From contig JABBOT010000004.1 of assembly GCA_016165875.1 (NCBI GenBank), positions 8,594,889-8,658,888 of the forward strand: 64,000 nt of DNA. Direction: 5' to 3'. A program made the position numbers and the translations under genes. Source of the stretch: Acanthopleura granulata (lineage: Eukaryota; Mollusca; Polyplacophora; Chitonida; Chitonidae). The first letter of the stretch is position 1. Every line of letters begins with the position of its first letter. The notes beneath the pieces were generated by a model. It searched no databases, was not told where the DNA came from, and saw only the letters and a list, made by a program, of their open reading frames with translations. Positions 12,694 through 25,237 of this stretch are shown here, piece after piece.

Positions 12694-14484
12694 ATGTGCC
12701 ATGTACACATTCTAACAATGTCCACATGTTTTTTGTGTACTTTCAGAGATTTTAAACCAAGGCATATGAAGTTTACAGCCTTCAGTAAGCTAGACTTCTT
12801 CAACAACCAGCTGAGCATGGTTAAACAGAAAAGTCGGAGAACTAAACGCAGTGCTGTGAGTCTTATGACAGAGCTGGGTTCAGAAAGTAATGCTCATGGA
12901 CTAGCAAAGATTGCCAAAACTGAAAAAACCTCACGGAAAATTATGTGGGGGTTCCTAGTGGTGCTGGGATTTGCAGCTGCCACTTTGCAACTTTCACTTC
13001 TAGTGCAGAAATACCTGGATTACCAAGTGGTGGAAGTTTCTCGTATGCGTGATGGAATGCCGGTAGAATTTCCTACAGTGACTGTATGCAATATTGCTGC
13101 AATTTCTCTGACCAAAACAAAGCAAGTAATACATTCTGAAAAAGCTGACATACTAAAATGGATTAATTTCACGAGTACCTTCAATTTTGGACCACAAAAG
13201 GAGCGCCTGGAATCAATACAAGGATATTACGAAAACTGTAAAGAGGAATCAATGTTTCTTGCCCATGGAATTGAACATTTCATTCTGCACTGTCGATATA
13301 ATGAACAAGACTGCACCGTGGACAACTTCACCACAGTGTTCGATGGCTCAAACTATTACAACTGCTTCACATTTAACAGCGGAGAGCATAAGGACCAAGT
13401 CATGGTCCATGCTACAGGCCCACAATACGGCCTTTCCTTGATTCTCTCCCTTGATAATGATGACCCACCACCAGGAGCTTACGGACTGTACAATATGGAG
13501 TCCAATATTGCGAATGGTGCCGGAGTGCGGGTCATCATCCATGCCCCAAACACCATGCCCTTCCCGGTGGAACATGGCTTTGATGTTCCTCCAGGATACA
13601 CCACATCTGTCAGCCTCAAGGCTTCTCTACATTCCCGTCTGTCCAGGCCTCACGGAAATTGCACAACAGATATGCTCCAAGGTAGTCGACTCTATCGTCA
13701 AAACATCTTTTCCTGCCTACAGTTATGCAAACAAAAAATAATAGTGGCCAAATGTGGCTGCCAATCCTCTGGTCTGCCTCACATTCATGGCCATCAAAAC
13801 TTAACCTACTGTGGTACAGTTCCCAACTGGCGAGAGACCCTTCAAAATGCCTCTTTAATACAAAACAAAAACATCTCTTTGCCAGGGTTGGACTGTGAAG
13901 TGGAACTCATGAGAAAACTTGCCAATGACAGGACATATGAGAAATCCTGTGAATGCTTCCAGCCATGTACTGAGCTCAGCTACCAAAAATCCATTTCTCT
14001 GTCATACTGGCCATTGGAATTTTACCAGATGAATATCTTGGAGCTATTGCTGGGAGAGACAATCAGCCAAACATTCCTTAATGATGCTTACACATATCTC
14101 AACAATTTAACAAAAGCAGACAGGACAAAATACAGCAACCCTGATCTTGACCGTGAGAAACAACTTCGAGCTTCCAACCTTATTCGTCAAAACTTAGTCC
14201 GCTTAAATATTTACCTGGAGGACTTAAGTGTGATTGAGTTTCTTCAGATGCCTGCATATGAGCTTAAGGATCTATTTGCAGACATTGGAGGAACTCTGGG
14301 TCTCTGGATGGGAATTTCTGTCTTGACCATCATGGAACTTGTGGAACTTATAGTGAGGCTGATTTTACTGCTCTTCAATTCTGAACGGAAACTACCAGAC
14401 CACGAGCCTGTAGGAAATGGAATGCTAGAAAACGAACGAGAATACGAGAGAACATATGACACTGACCCTGAAACACCTGTGTGA
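12694..14484 (+). CDS. DEG/ENaC (ASIC/FMRFamide-gated-like) sodium channel
   Basis: A 596-codon open frame encodes a degenerin/epithelial sodium channel subunit, a family of trimeric, amiloride-sensitive cation channels in the plasma membrane. In order: a cytoplasmic N terminus with the conserved gating His-Gly (AHGLAKIAK, residues 67-75); TM1 at about 83-104; a large Cys-rich ectodomain ending in the family motif CECFQPC; TM2 at about 534-558 with the Gly-x-Ser selectivity-filter pattern in LWMGISVLTIMEL; and a 35-residue tail ending ETPV. The length matches molluscan FaNaC/ASIC relatives. The first 17 codons are doubtful because a good acceptor (ctttcag, ending 12746) falls inside them, so an upstream exon may supply the true start. 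Otherwise ATG 12766 or 12817 would serve. No intron interrupts the rest. Ligand type (peptide, acid or other) cannot be read from sequence. A poly(A) hexamer lies at 14991. Confidence 0.93.
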   Translation: MCHVHILTMSTCFLCTFRDFKPRHMKFTAFSKLDFFNNQLSMVKQKSRRTKRSAVSLMTELGSESNAHGLAKIAKTEKTSRKIMWGFLVVLGFAAATLQLSLLVQKYLDYQVVEVSRMRDGMPVEFPTVTVCNIAAISLTKTKQVIHSEKADILKWINFTSTFNFGPQKERLESIQGYYENCKEESMFLAHGIEHFILHCRYNEQDCTVDNFTTVFDGSNYYNCFTFNSGEHKDQVMVHATGPQYGLSLILSLDNDDPPPGAYGLYNMESNIANGAGVRVIIHAPNTMPFPVEHGFDVPPGYTTSVSLKASLHSRLSRPHGNCTTDMLQGSRLYRQNIFSCLQLCKQKIIVAKCGCQSSGLPHIHGHQNLTYCGTVPNWRETLQNASLIQNKNISLPGLDCEVELMRKLANDRTYEKSCECFQPCTELSYQKSISLSYWPLEFYQMNILELLLGETISQTFLNDAYTYLNNLTKADRTKYSNPDLDREKQLRASNLIRQNLVRLNIYLEDLSVIEFLQMPAYELKDLFADIGGTLGLWMGISVLTIMELVELIVRLILLLFNSERKLPDHEPVGNGMLENEREYERTYDTDPETPV

Positions 14485-14990
14485 CCCTGAGTCACCTGCC
14501 AGAATGAGACACATCAACAAAACAGGGGCTTCCATTTCCTTACCTGCGGGGCATGTCCTGATGTTGGGTTTATTTGCGGCACCACAAGCTTCCTACCTTG
14601 ATTGAAATACAAGCCTTGAAGAGTCTACAGAAGCAATGTGTCTGGAATTCAAGTTTTAGCATTTTAACTGCAAGCACAACAGAGTTGTTTTTGCAGAATA
14701 CTCAGATCTAGAGAAATATGTATATGATGTGCTAACTTTCTTAGTCACTATGTGGTAAGATCCGGAAGCTCATATTATGGCTCTAGCATATAGGCCAACA
14801 GCTGTAAGTGTTATATTGGACTGCGCTCCTGCAGACATGTTTGCTGACAAGGTGGGGCCTATCTTCTGTACATAGATGTATATACATATATATATACATA
14901 TAAGGCATGATGAAGGAGTATTTGTCTTTTGGTTCCACGGGGAACAGTGCCATATTTTTGGACACATCATATTACTGGGAGATATTTTAA

Positions 14991-14996
14991 AATAAA
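14991..14996 (+). terminator. Poly(A) signal AATAAA of the DEG/ENaC gene
   Basis: AATAAA about 507 bases after the stop codon, the first good hexamer downstream on the plus strand. It implies a 3' UTR of roughly half a kilobase. Assignment is by position only. Confidence 0.5.
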
Positions 14997-16080
14997 AAGG
15001 TGACACTTTTTACACAGTGTGATGGTAAGTGAAACTGTAGATTAAATATTTGCCAAAAACTCGGAAAGTATCCATGAAATTTTAAGGGAATGGTGTGGCA
15101 CAGGCAATTTTTTTTTTTATCAATTCAATCAGGCGACTAGATCGGCGGGGATTTAACATGCTCTGCTGCCTTGCCGATGACAACCGCAACAATGCATAAC
15201 GCCTGTGGGATTCTAGCATGATCTGAGAAAAGTTTCAAGGATGTGTTTTATTGCATAATTGATTCATATTATGAAATTGGTATCCATCGATCATCCATTT
15301 TTGGAGCTGCACTAAACATTGCAGAAGGGACCCATTAACTTTGTGCTGATTTCCATGAAATTAATAACATGGGAATTCTTTGCCACAAATGCTTTCTTGT
15401 GTAATATTTATTAGCAAACATCCTCCGTCTCATTTTACTCAGGGCTTAATTAGCGCAGCTTGATTTGCATGAAAAATCAGGAAGGGTAATACTGGTTATT
15501 AGTGCAAAGCAACCATTGTTGGGTGCAATGGTCTATTTTAAGCTAAGGGGATATCCAGGGTTGCTATCAAGCAATCCATATCTACATACCCATGAATTAC
15601 TTTGGATTTCCAATGTATGATCTTTAACAACTGTGAGAGATGATAAATTTTCATGACTAGGACAACAAATCTCTTCCTACAAAAATTTAACACATAAAAC
15701 AACAAAAAAATTTTTAAAAATTTAAAACATCAAATTCAGAAAGAAAGGTTATCTTTAAAAAAATCAGGTATAAAAACATTCATAGACATAAGAAACCTTA
15801 ACACCCATTAACCTTTAGACTTAGACGAAAAGTCTGTGTGAATATCATTGAATTTATGCTGGTTCTCCTAATTTTTGGGACAGGTGTGAGTACTTTTGAA
15901 AGCAAAATATTACAGGTTATTTCTCTCCCCATTTTTCGGAAATGCTAAGATAAGAACATGTTGTTAATTATATAGATTAATTAACCATGTGAGAATGAAA
16001 AAACTGAGTATTCCTGTTACAATTACATATATACTGGCCAAAAAGGGCACATCAAATGTGTCAAAAACTAAAAGAATAGA

Positions 16081-16442
16081 GGAGTTTTGAGTTCAAACTC
16101 TTGTCGCAAAAGGTAAAGAGAGTCCAACTGTGTTATGTGACTTATCAAAAATGTTAGGCAAGTTTGTTCACTTTAACTTACCAATCACCTGTCTCGCCGT
16201 GTTAGGGAGGTACAAACGACCTCTCCTTCATTCAGCAGCTTCTTAAGTTAAAAACCTTTCAGCTCATCAATTTTCCCTATCGTACGTCTAGTCTAAATAA
16301 CTTTATTTGAAACCTTCCTCAGACGTCCATGTTATAGTAAATGTAATCAGAAATAGTTTTCTAACATTTTTTATAGGTCAAAATGATACAGTAGGGCTTT
16401 TCTTGCTTTTAGCGATAAAAGAGTTTGAACTCGAAACTCCCC
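16081..16442. mobile_element. Foldback / long-TIR non-autonomous DNA element
   Basis: The left arm 16081-16165 and the right arm 16357-16442 are imperfect inverted copies of each other over about 85 bases. Both begin (G)GGAGTTT-GAGTTCAAACTCTT and both end near AAAATGTTAG. The interior of about 190 bases has no transposase ORF. This architecture fits a MITE or foldback element. Target-site duplications could not be identified with confidence. Confidence 0.65.
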
Positions 16443-19329
16443 TGTTAAAATGAATTTAATAAGCTTATGGAAAAATAAGACCTAACAATATGTACCTCCT
16501 AAGATGAAGCAAGACTACCACACAGAAAAAGCATTTGCCAACACCTACTAAATGAAAACCTCATATTTTCCCCATATATCATCCAGTGCTGATTTGATAA
16601 CAAACTGACATACAATTGCATTCATTATTTCGCTAAATACAGTTCACAATGCTTAGCAGCAACTCACTGAACAGAAAGCCAACATGCAGTTATATTCCTC
16701 AGATGAAGATGTGCTTCTTTCTGTGACTCTTCCCTCTATATATAATGATATCAATCAATGTTGTCCCATTCTTGTTGTAAATAGAGTGAATGGTCTGAAC
16801 TCTATAGCTTATTTAACCTGGAACATGTGTCACTTTGTGTTTCGTTAACATTGTCTGTAGGCGCTTGTTTTATTTTGTAAAACTGTTGATAAAAGGGCTG
16901 TTGAGTTGTAAAATGCAAAATAACTGTGGTAAAAAATCTAATGAAAAGGCTACAGTCAAGGCCTATCCATTTTGGAGAGGCACTGGAGAGAGGGCAAAGA
17001 TAATGTCAAATTATACAAAGATAAGAAGTGTGCCTATTTTTCCTCTGTGACAAGCATCTCAGACACTGCTTCGCCGCTTCATTGATTTTAGGAGTACATG
17101 TAGTCTGGATGTGTACAACTCTGGAAATAAAACCCAATTCAGAGAGCACAAGGTGCTATTTGTTATATCTTGTTGCACCACAACACACTGGTTATAGAAC
17201 CAGCCTATGCAGCTGGTCTTTAAAACGAAATAAAACAAGCATCATTTAAGCTGATATTGTATGATAGCAGAATAAGAATTTTGTAAATTACGAATTGCGA
17301 ACCAAGCAAAGTGAAAATTATATTAAAGAATACATCAGTGACACATGTAACTTATTAAAAAGTAGTGCTTGCAGTTGAGAAACAAATTTTTGGGTAAATT
17401 TTACTGATGATGTTTCCATGTCCATCACAAAATCGTTGCCGGTACTCCGAAACGATTGTAAATGGGCCATTGAACTGTCAGCAGAAAACTACCCACAAAA
17501 ATGTTGCCCAACTAAAGCTGCTGCTTTTTTGAGCCCTTATGAAATGGGTTATAAAACTGTCAAGATAAAACATTTTTACAGTCCCGGTAGCTAACTTATC
17601 CGCCTGACATTTACGTGTGTGAGACTTTGATAAATGCATCAGACTGTCATTTCAAAAAATGCGCTTTCTTCCAAAGTTGTATTATTTTTGTCCCATTTAA
17701 GACAAAAGTTGTATAGTTTTTTTTAACTTAAAATTCTGAAGTCAGAGGTCAGAATCTTCTCCTAACACTTCATAGATCCAAGTGAAAATGTTTCTTTGTA
17801 ATGATTTACCTAATTTTGTCAATAACTGTTATAACTGTGAAAAGTCTGTTCTCTTCACTTTTTAATTTCTATAAACCTGTAAAAATTAATTTAAACAGGG
17901 TTTACAAATCTACAATGTCTCATGTTCATCAAGATTAACTTAACATGTGGGTATACCTATTAATTTTTTTATTTTGTTTTGGGAATTGTTTTCAATAATT
18001 TGGGGTGCAAATTTAGTTCTGACAAGTCTTGTGGAGGTTAATATTTAGTCAGTAAACATTTGTACCCAACTTAATGCTTATACATGTATACTAAATGTGA
18101 AAACTTCCTCTACAAGGTCAGACTACCAATTACCACCCTTGATGACCAGTACATGAAATTACATGAAATGAATGAAAGCTGGAGATATCGAATTAGTTCG
18201 ATATTATTTGCAATTAAACACAACAGAATCATAAGGTTTGTATGTTACATTTTGTGAACAACATGTAGACATGAAACATTATTTCTTTAAAATGTCTTTG
18301 TCAGCTTTTTATTGCCCAATGGTTTAGGAAATAATACAAGAAATGTTATTATCTGAGGGATTGCGCTGTTTCCTGGAAAGCTGATGTTAAGAGCTGCTTT
18401 TGTACATCAGTGATAATCATAAAGTGTTGTATACTATACACAGTTACTGTAGCAGTACCTGAATTACAAATTCAGCAAGTGAAATGACCATGTATACATA
18501 CATTTGGTTTCCATATGTCTGCACCTTTCACAAATGAGGAGGCATAAATTCTACCAATATCCCAAGATACATTCCAAGGTGTACAAAGAGGACTCTGATG
18601 TTAACTGAGTTTGGCTGAAGACATTAAAAAAGTTATGTGCTGATCTGAAGATCACCATAATTACCATGGTTGATATATGCAAGTTGTTCATATGGGTTAC
18701 AACAGAAATTAGGATAATGCCATTACCAATCCAGCCTTTTGCGGCCTTGTGTGTAAAATCATGACAAAATAGGGCCAATAACAGGTAGATGATCAAAAGC
18801 CAAAGTCCAAGTTTTAACTCAAGAGGAAGACTAATGAACACATAACTACATAACACATTCAAGATCTGACACATCCATTACAGAGCCAGTTTATAACACC
18901 CCACCCCACCCCCTCCAGGGATTTTCAGCAGCTTGGATGACACTATTTACAGATATTTCACACCAAGTTTAACCTGTAAAAATGCACTATCGGAAGCACA
19001 TAAAGGTCACAAAATCATACTTTTGATACCACTCTTCAGTTTTTCCTGATAGGAGATTAATCAAACATGGCAAAAAACATCTAAGGTGGATGAATCAACT
19101 GGAATCCAGCAAAATGTGTCACTGGAAAAAAGCTAAACTTTAAGTGAAATACAATACATTTACAAGTAGTCAGGAAGCTAATAGAGAACATGACAGATAA
19201 CTTCAAGTCAGCAAAATAAACTCAAGACAGGTTCCACACTATGATAATTTATTCCTTGTATTGGAGGATAAAAAAAACGGCCTCCCGGGCAGAGGGGGTT
19301 AGCTCCCCAATGCAGCATAATGACCCATA

Positions 19330-19570
19330 TGCCTCTCGCTAACACTGTCGCTGTGAATTCAAGTTCAGCTCATGCTAACTTCCTCTCCGGCCAAACGTGG
19401 AACGGTCTGCCAGCAACCTGCAGATAGTTGTGTATTTAACCCGAGTTCTGCTCCATTTCCTCCCACCATAATGCTAGCCATCTTCTTATAAGTGAAATAT
19501 TCTTGAGTACAGGGTAAAACACCAATCAAGTCAATAAAATGGAGGATTAAAACACCAGGAATTATAACTA
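19330..19570 (-). repeat. Dispersed short element, family A, reverse copy
   Basis: It carries the family core 'ttcctcccaccataatgcta', then 'taagtgaaatattcttgagt' and the tail 'aaaacaccaatcaagtcaat'. The same order recurs at 25945-26115, 29632-29775 and 50085-50240, and in opposite orientation at 23196-23415. I infer a SINE-like or small DNA element typical of molluscs. Confidence 0.75.
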
Positions 19571-21264
19571 AACTTCCCAAGCCCTTGCTTTAAAAAACCC
19601 TAACCTAACATAAAAGAATCCAGTTGAAATTCTAATCTCCAGTTCCAAATTTCAACTTTATCCTCTAACACCAGCTTTTGCCAATAAACCATCAAAAAGA
19701 AACTTTGCTTGAAATAGAAAATAACTCATGAAAGAGTGCTGCCCTATTGACATCATGATGGTATCACTGTTTCTGTTCATCTCATTATTGTGTGTATGTA
19801 ACCTAAGGTAAGTTTTTCCAAGGTCAAATAAGGAAAAGCAGGGACGTTGGTAACCTGAGCAATCATAAGATCAATGCAGGGATTTGGCCAAAATATTTCA
19901 GAATGGAATTACTAGCACATAGCAGTTGTCAGCTGCATGCTCCATATTATGAACTTCACCATAATAAGGCTAATGAAACTTGAACCCTTACTTCCTGTCA
20001 TACTATTTTGGAAATCTGGTGCATGCGGCAGAGTAATTTTCATATTTCATTATGACTATTCGCCTCGATCTGTAATAACCTCATCTTTTGTGTTACAATT
20101 TCGAGCAAAAAGTGAAATCATGAGTTCCGATGCAAGAGGGTAAAATGATGTGCAGGCACTGATGGGAAACAAGGAATTAATTGAGAATCATATCATGAGT
20201 ATATCCCACAAGACTCATTCCCGCTGCCACAAAATCAGAACAAAACTATGCCATTAGAGATGTGTAAACAAATTGCTTGCATCCATATACACGTATGGTA
20301 TCTCAGTCTAAAAGGTACAGGAATTTCCATGCTTCTCTTTATAGCAAAATATACATCATGTCAATATGCATGTCAAATGAAATCCCTGTTCCATTCAGCT
20401 GGTAGACTGGACCGTGGGCTAATGTGACACATACAAGGGGGAAAGCTGATGAATACATTGTGGCCAGCTCACATCAGGCAATCTCTGCAAATCAGACAAT
20501 TTTCATTTACACGTAGATCAGTTCATACCCGTATTTTGGTTCGACAAGTACATTTATATCTCAGTCAACATATACGAAGCAACAATGTGTTCAGTGAACT
20601 CAATAAAAAAAATTGTTTAGAACAAGTCTGACGATCTTCATTCATCAGCTACATGTAGCTAAAATTGTTATCTTCATTACAGCTATGGGATTGACTGGCA
20701 GTATCAGAAATTTACAATTTCCATACATATACAATGTATCAGACAATGTACAATGACATCAGGACATCAGTCACTGGTGTCTATCTCTCTCTACCTTAGA
20801 AGATATGACAGCTTTTGGGATTAGCAATGACAAGAATTAGAAAGCCATGCCTCTGGTGACAAATGGATGTCTGTCTTACATGAAATTTATGCCTAACACA
20901 TCTATATACTGACAGATCTGACATACACATGGTAAAAGTATTTATACCAGACTTTCCAATGAAAACAATGAGCAAACCAAGGAACACCACCCTTAATACT
21001 TTCAACAGACAGGACACTTCGTATACCGCTGATAGAGATAACACTTGGTATAGACCTTTCTAAAGTATCAATCAAGAACACATTTGACCAATCATAATCA
21101 ATAATGTTATAAGCAGGTCAACCGCACGTTTGTCAAAACTGATAGACACATGTTCAGTGTTTCTACGACATCATGATGTCACAAATGCTTTCACTAGGAA
21201 TGGAATGAAAAGTAATGTCACAAGAAGGGGTTGTGGGGCATGGCATGTGGTGGATACACAGGAT

Positions 21265-21484
21265 ACTTGGTATAATTCTGAAAGACATAAGACTTGGTAT
21301 ATCTCTGACAGACATGACACTTTGTCTATCTCTGACAGACATATAACACTTGGCATATCACTCACAGACATAACACTTGGCATATCTATGACAGACATGA
21401 CACTTTGTCTTTCTCTGACAGACATAACACTTGGTCTATCTTTGACAGGCATGACATTTGGTATACCTTCAAGAGATATGGCAT
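21265..21484. repeat. 27-bp minisatellite, about 8 copies
   Basis: Eight imperfect copies of a 27-base unit of the form cttggtatatctctgacaga + catgaca. Because 27 is a multiple of 3 and the unit lacks stops in some frames, it creates repetitive ORFs of about 140 codons on both strands (Leu-Gly-Ile-Ser-rich on plus; Met-Ser-Val/Asp-rich on minus). I do not regard these as genes. Confidence 0.85.
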
Positions 21485-22619
21485 TAGCAATACTTATTAC
21501 AAGTGTAATCAAGTTTTCATATTCAAGTATGAAACATTTGCACTCATGATCAGTGTTGGACCACTGGTAATCACACAGCATCAAGAAACAACTTCTTAGC
21601 ACAGTAATTTTCACAATTCATTGTTCATCTAGCAGGTAATCACTATATGTCTAAAATATAGCCTCCCTGATAACCATAACCAAAAGAATTTCAAAGCAAA
21701 AGAATTTTTTATGTAATCAATTAATATGTGGTCTTACCTAATTCAGTGGCTTTTAAGAGTATTAAAGAAGCTCCTGGTTTTAAGCAACTAAAGTCTAAAA
21801 GAAACATTTTCTGGCACGGAACTTGGTAAATATGTAAAAGCAAATATAGTTTGGACTTGACGAAACTTTAAATTTTAACATAAAGTCCCTTTTTCCAAAA
21901 ATCTTTTTACATAACAACTTTGAAAGCTAAAACACAAGAATAAAAATACAAAGCACAAAGAACCTGAACCAGGATAAATGAACCGTGCAAACCTCTATTC
22001 CTGAAAGTAACCATTTGACACGGGAAAGCTTTTTGCAAATGCGCTCATTTCTTTTGAACGATTCACACAGGGTGCAAATCTAAAATACTGACACTGTAGG
22101 CTGATGCATCCAGAGTTGTCTGGAGATGAACCAAAGTAAGCTTTCTAGTCTGGCAGATCTGTCACTGAGCATTAGCCTTTCCACAGACATCAAATATCTG
22201 ACACTCCCTGCAATACAAGCTAGCCAAGACAGTCCTCAGTTAATATCCTCATAGCGATCCCACTAAATTGTTCCCCTGAAATCGTTGTAACCTTCAAAAG
22301 ACTAATTCAAACTTGTGTCCATAACTGACAGCAGATATTGAATGGTATGAACTTTGTCAAGATATGCTATAACCACAACAGCCCACCAGTGATTCATGAC
22401 AGACCGATATAAGTCAAGCAGATTACTGCCGAGTTCCAGGGTAAATCTTAAAGGTAGCCTAATCTGGCAAATAAAAGAAGTTATAAACCTACTGACATCA
22501 TACAATCAACAATATAACATTATGTCTCTTGCGCTGTAACAACCTGTGATTCATCACAAAATAGCCGACAGATTTAATATTTCAATTATAAGCCATTTCA
22601 CAATCCATTTAGAAGGGCT

Positions 22620-23010
22620 AAGTGTTTTATTTTAAAATTCTGACATTCACAGCCCATCGCTCCATTGCAAAAAAATCACCTTAGATTTCCAAACACCAAG
22701 TTGATGGACACAAGTGGCAATCCAACTTACCTCTCTGGCCCATTTCAATGCCATTTTCTGAATGAATCTTGAATAATACCTTATTAATTTACTACTCACA
22801 ATGATGAAACCAATTAACCTTCTGCCTTATGGTCACATTAACTGTGAAAACTTTGAACATGCACCAAACAGTCCAACAATGACAGCCATTTTGAAAAGTC
22901 CTACACTTGGTCCTGAAATGTATCAGAGTTCTTTCATCTTGAAAATTATGTTTTCCTTGATTTCTGTAGGCACAACTTCAATCTTCATAATACAACCAAT
23001 AAAGATATCA
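22620..23010 (+). mobile_element. MITE family B, 3'-truncated copy
   Basis: It begins 'tgttttattttaaaattctg' and aligns along its length with the complete-looking copy at 30120-30635. Shared blocks include 'caccaagttgat', 'ccttattaatttactactca' against 'ccttaatttactaatcata', and 'atacaaccaa'. The right terminal inverted repeat seen in the other copy is absent. Confidence 0.7.
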
Positions 23011-23195
23011 AACAAGAATGTCTTTTTTGAATTCAGGTAAAAGTCTGTAGGTAGATGTACTAGGAATTTCACTGAACAAAGCCATATTGACAAATTTTAT
23101 TGCTGTACTTGACCTAAAATTCGATGAAAGAGCACAATACAGGCCAACAAAGGTCATAAATAGTTACTTTAGCTCCTACCTTCACAACATCTTTC

Positions 23196-23415
23196 TATGA
23201 TTTATTTATTTATCTGATAAGTGTTTTATGCCATACTATTTCACTCATACGACGGCGGAGAGCACCATAGTAGGAGGAATCTGGACAGAGCCCTGGCAAA
23301 ACCAACGACCATTTGCAGGTTTCTGGCACACCTTCCCAGGCGGAGAAGAAACCAGGCTTGAAGCTGGGCTTGAACTCACAGTGATTACACTGGTGAGAGG
23401 CAACTGGGCTACACT
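23196..23415 (+). repeat. Dispersed short element, family A, forward copy
   Basis: The longest forward copy: an A/T-rich 'gatttatttatttatctgat' head, 'gttttatgccatac', 'cactcatacgacggc', then 'ccctggcaaaaccaacgacc', and a tail containing 'gcttgaactcacagtgatta'. It is the reverse complement arrangement of the copies at 19330, 25945, 29632 and 50085. Confidence 0.75.
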
Positions 23416-23539
23416 ACTTTCTAAGGTGATTAGAAACGTTAGTATCAGGAAATGAGTAACTTCATGTAGGTTGAAATTTTAAATCAACTTTAAAATAAGT
23501 AATAAATAGAGAGAAAAAAAATAAATTTATATTGATAAA

Positions 23540-24870
23540 TTTAAAGTGATAACAGAACAACAACAGGGGCATAACGAAAGTTTCAGGTGATTAAAAACAA
23601 GACAAGTGAAGTACATGTATAGTGATTGTTTCAGATGGTAAACAAAAAGATAACTGAGGTTTACCGACAATTTGAGGTGATAAACAGTAAAAAAGGGACA
23701 CTGAAAATTAAAATGAAAGACAGCTCATGTTCTAAGTTAAGTTTGCCAAAAAGGTTGCACAGAATTATGTTCATTTCAGTAAAGTATTTTTTCTAACAGC
23801 TACTATGACAGCAGAAACTGACATTTGCCTGTGCTCCATCAACTAGCATGAAAAGTCACCATTCTGTCTAGGCTGTGACGTAATTGTCCCAAGTGCGGAA
23901 CACTCTTGTCACCAGACACTGTAGTAAGTAGAGTTGTGTTTGTAACTTAGGTATACATTTATATATATATGTCAATTTATATCGTGAAATGATCAAGAAC
24001 TTCACTACAGGCACAACACAATTGTTTGGAAATACTTGGCAGTGTTATTTACCCATGTGCTTATTATAATTACAACATATAACATTACAATAGTGTGCTG
24101 TCCCTATTTTACACTGCATGTTATACTGACAGACAACAGACAAGACAAGAAAATTTACATCACAGCTCAAAAGCAGCCATCTCCCAGCTCTGTGACTGGC
24201 CAATCCCTCATAAGCTTAAAAGCATGGGCGCCCTCAGATTCCGTCAGCAGCATTATACTCCACACTTCGAACGAAGATAATTCAGCAAAGAATTCATACA
24301 ATTTCAAACATCTTTTTACATTCAAGAGAGAATTTTATAATCTTTTTAATGAACAGTACATCAGTGATGAGTTGCCTTTTACTTAAAGGTTTACAGTGGA
24401 ATGCTGACAGTTTGAGATGAAAAACAAAAATACATGTGATGTACACCAACAGTTTGATAACCAGAAATAAAGAGAGGTCTACTGAGAGTCTGAGGTGATA
24501 TAAAAAGTCAGGAGAGGCATACTGAAAGGCTGAGGTGATGAACAGAAATACAAAAGATATACATAGGCACATTTGAGGTTTATAAATAGAAATACAAGAA
24601 AGGTATACTGACAAACCTCAGGTGATAAACAGAAAAACAAGAGAGGTATACTGACAAGTCTGAGGTGATAAATAGAAATACAAGATAGGCATACTGACAA
24701 GTCTGAGGTCAGACACAGAAATACGAGAGAGGTATACTGACAAGTCTACGGTCATACAAGAGAGTTATACTGACAACTTTAAGGTGGTTAACACAAAGAA
24801 AAGAAAGAATATTGACAAATTTAAGATGTTAAAGACAAAGACTTAAGGTACACTGAAAACTCTCGGGTGA
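23540..24870. repeat. 43-bp degenerate minisatellite
   Basis: The best copies (24490-24780) have a 43-base unit built from 'tctgaggtgataaatagaaa' and 'tacaagataggcatactgac'. More diverged copies extend outward to about 23540 and 24870, interrupted by unrelated sequence at 23760-24400. The frame is not preserved between copies, and the Leu/Cys-rich minus-strand ORFs here are artefacts. Confidence 0.75.
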
Positions 24871-25237
24871 AACACAGAAATAATACCAAGAAGAGAGGAG
24901 AACAATGCCAGTTGTTTCTGGTATAAAAAAGACATAATGATCAGAGAGATATAAATGTACTGAGAAGATTGCTGTTAACAATCTCAATGATGACAAGAAC
25001 AGCTGACATGACATCTTACTATTAAAGTGTTCAGCTCACCCAAGTCTAATAATCATCATCAAGTATAAAGAGAGGACAACACTGCAAAATACAGATGGAA
25101 GGATCAAGGCAACTTGTCACCCATGTCTCCGACTCCATATGCTAAAGAAAACAGGAATACAGACAGAGAAGAGACAACGGAAACTGAACATATGATTAGA
25201 TGTAATGACTGGCTTAAGGAAGCCTCCATGATGTACA

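Noticed and set aside
16197..16249. Exon-like KLLNEGEVVCTSLTRRDR on minus
   Set aside because: It lies inside the foldback element between its two arms; the splice-like borders are fortuitous.
21130..21614. ORFs of 139 and 147 codons on opposite strands
   Set aside because: Both are read through the 27-bp minisatellite.
24036..24386. 116-codon plus-strand ORF
   Set aside because: No splice context, no recognisable family, and it overlaps the degenerate 43-bp repeat region; composition looks like random AT-rich DNA.
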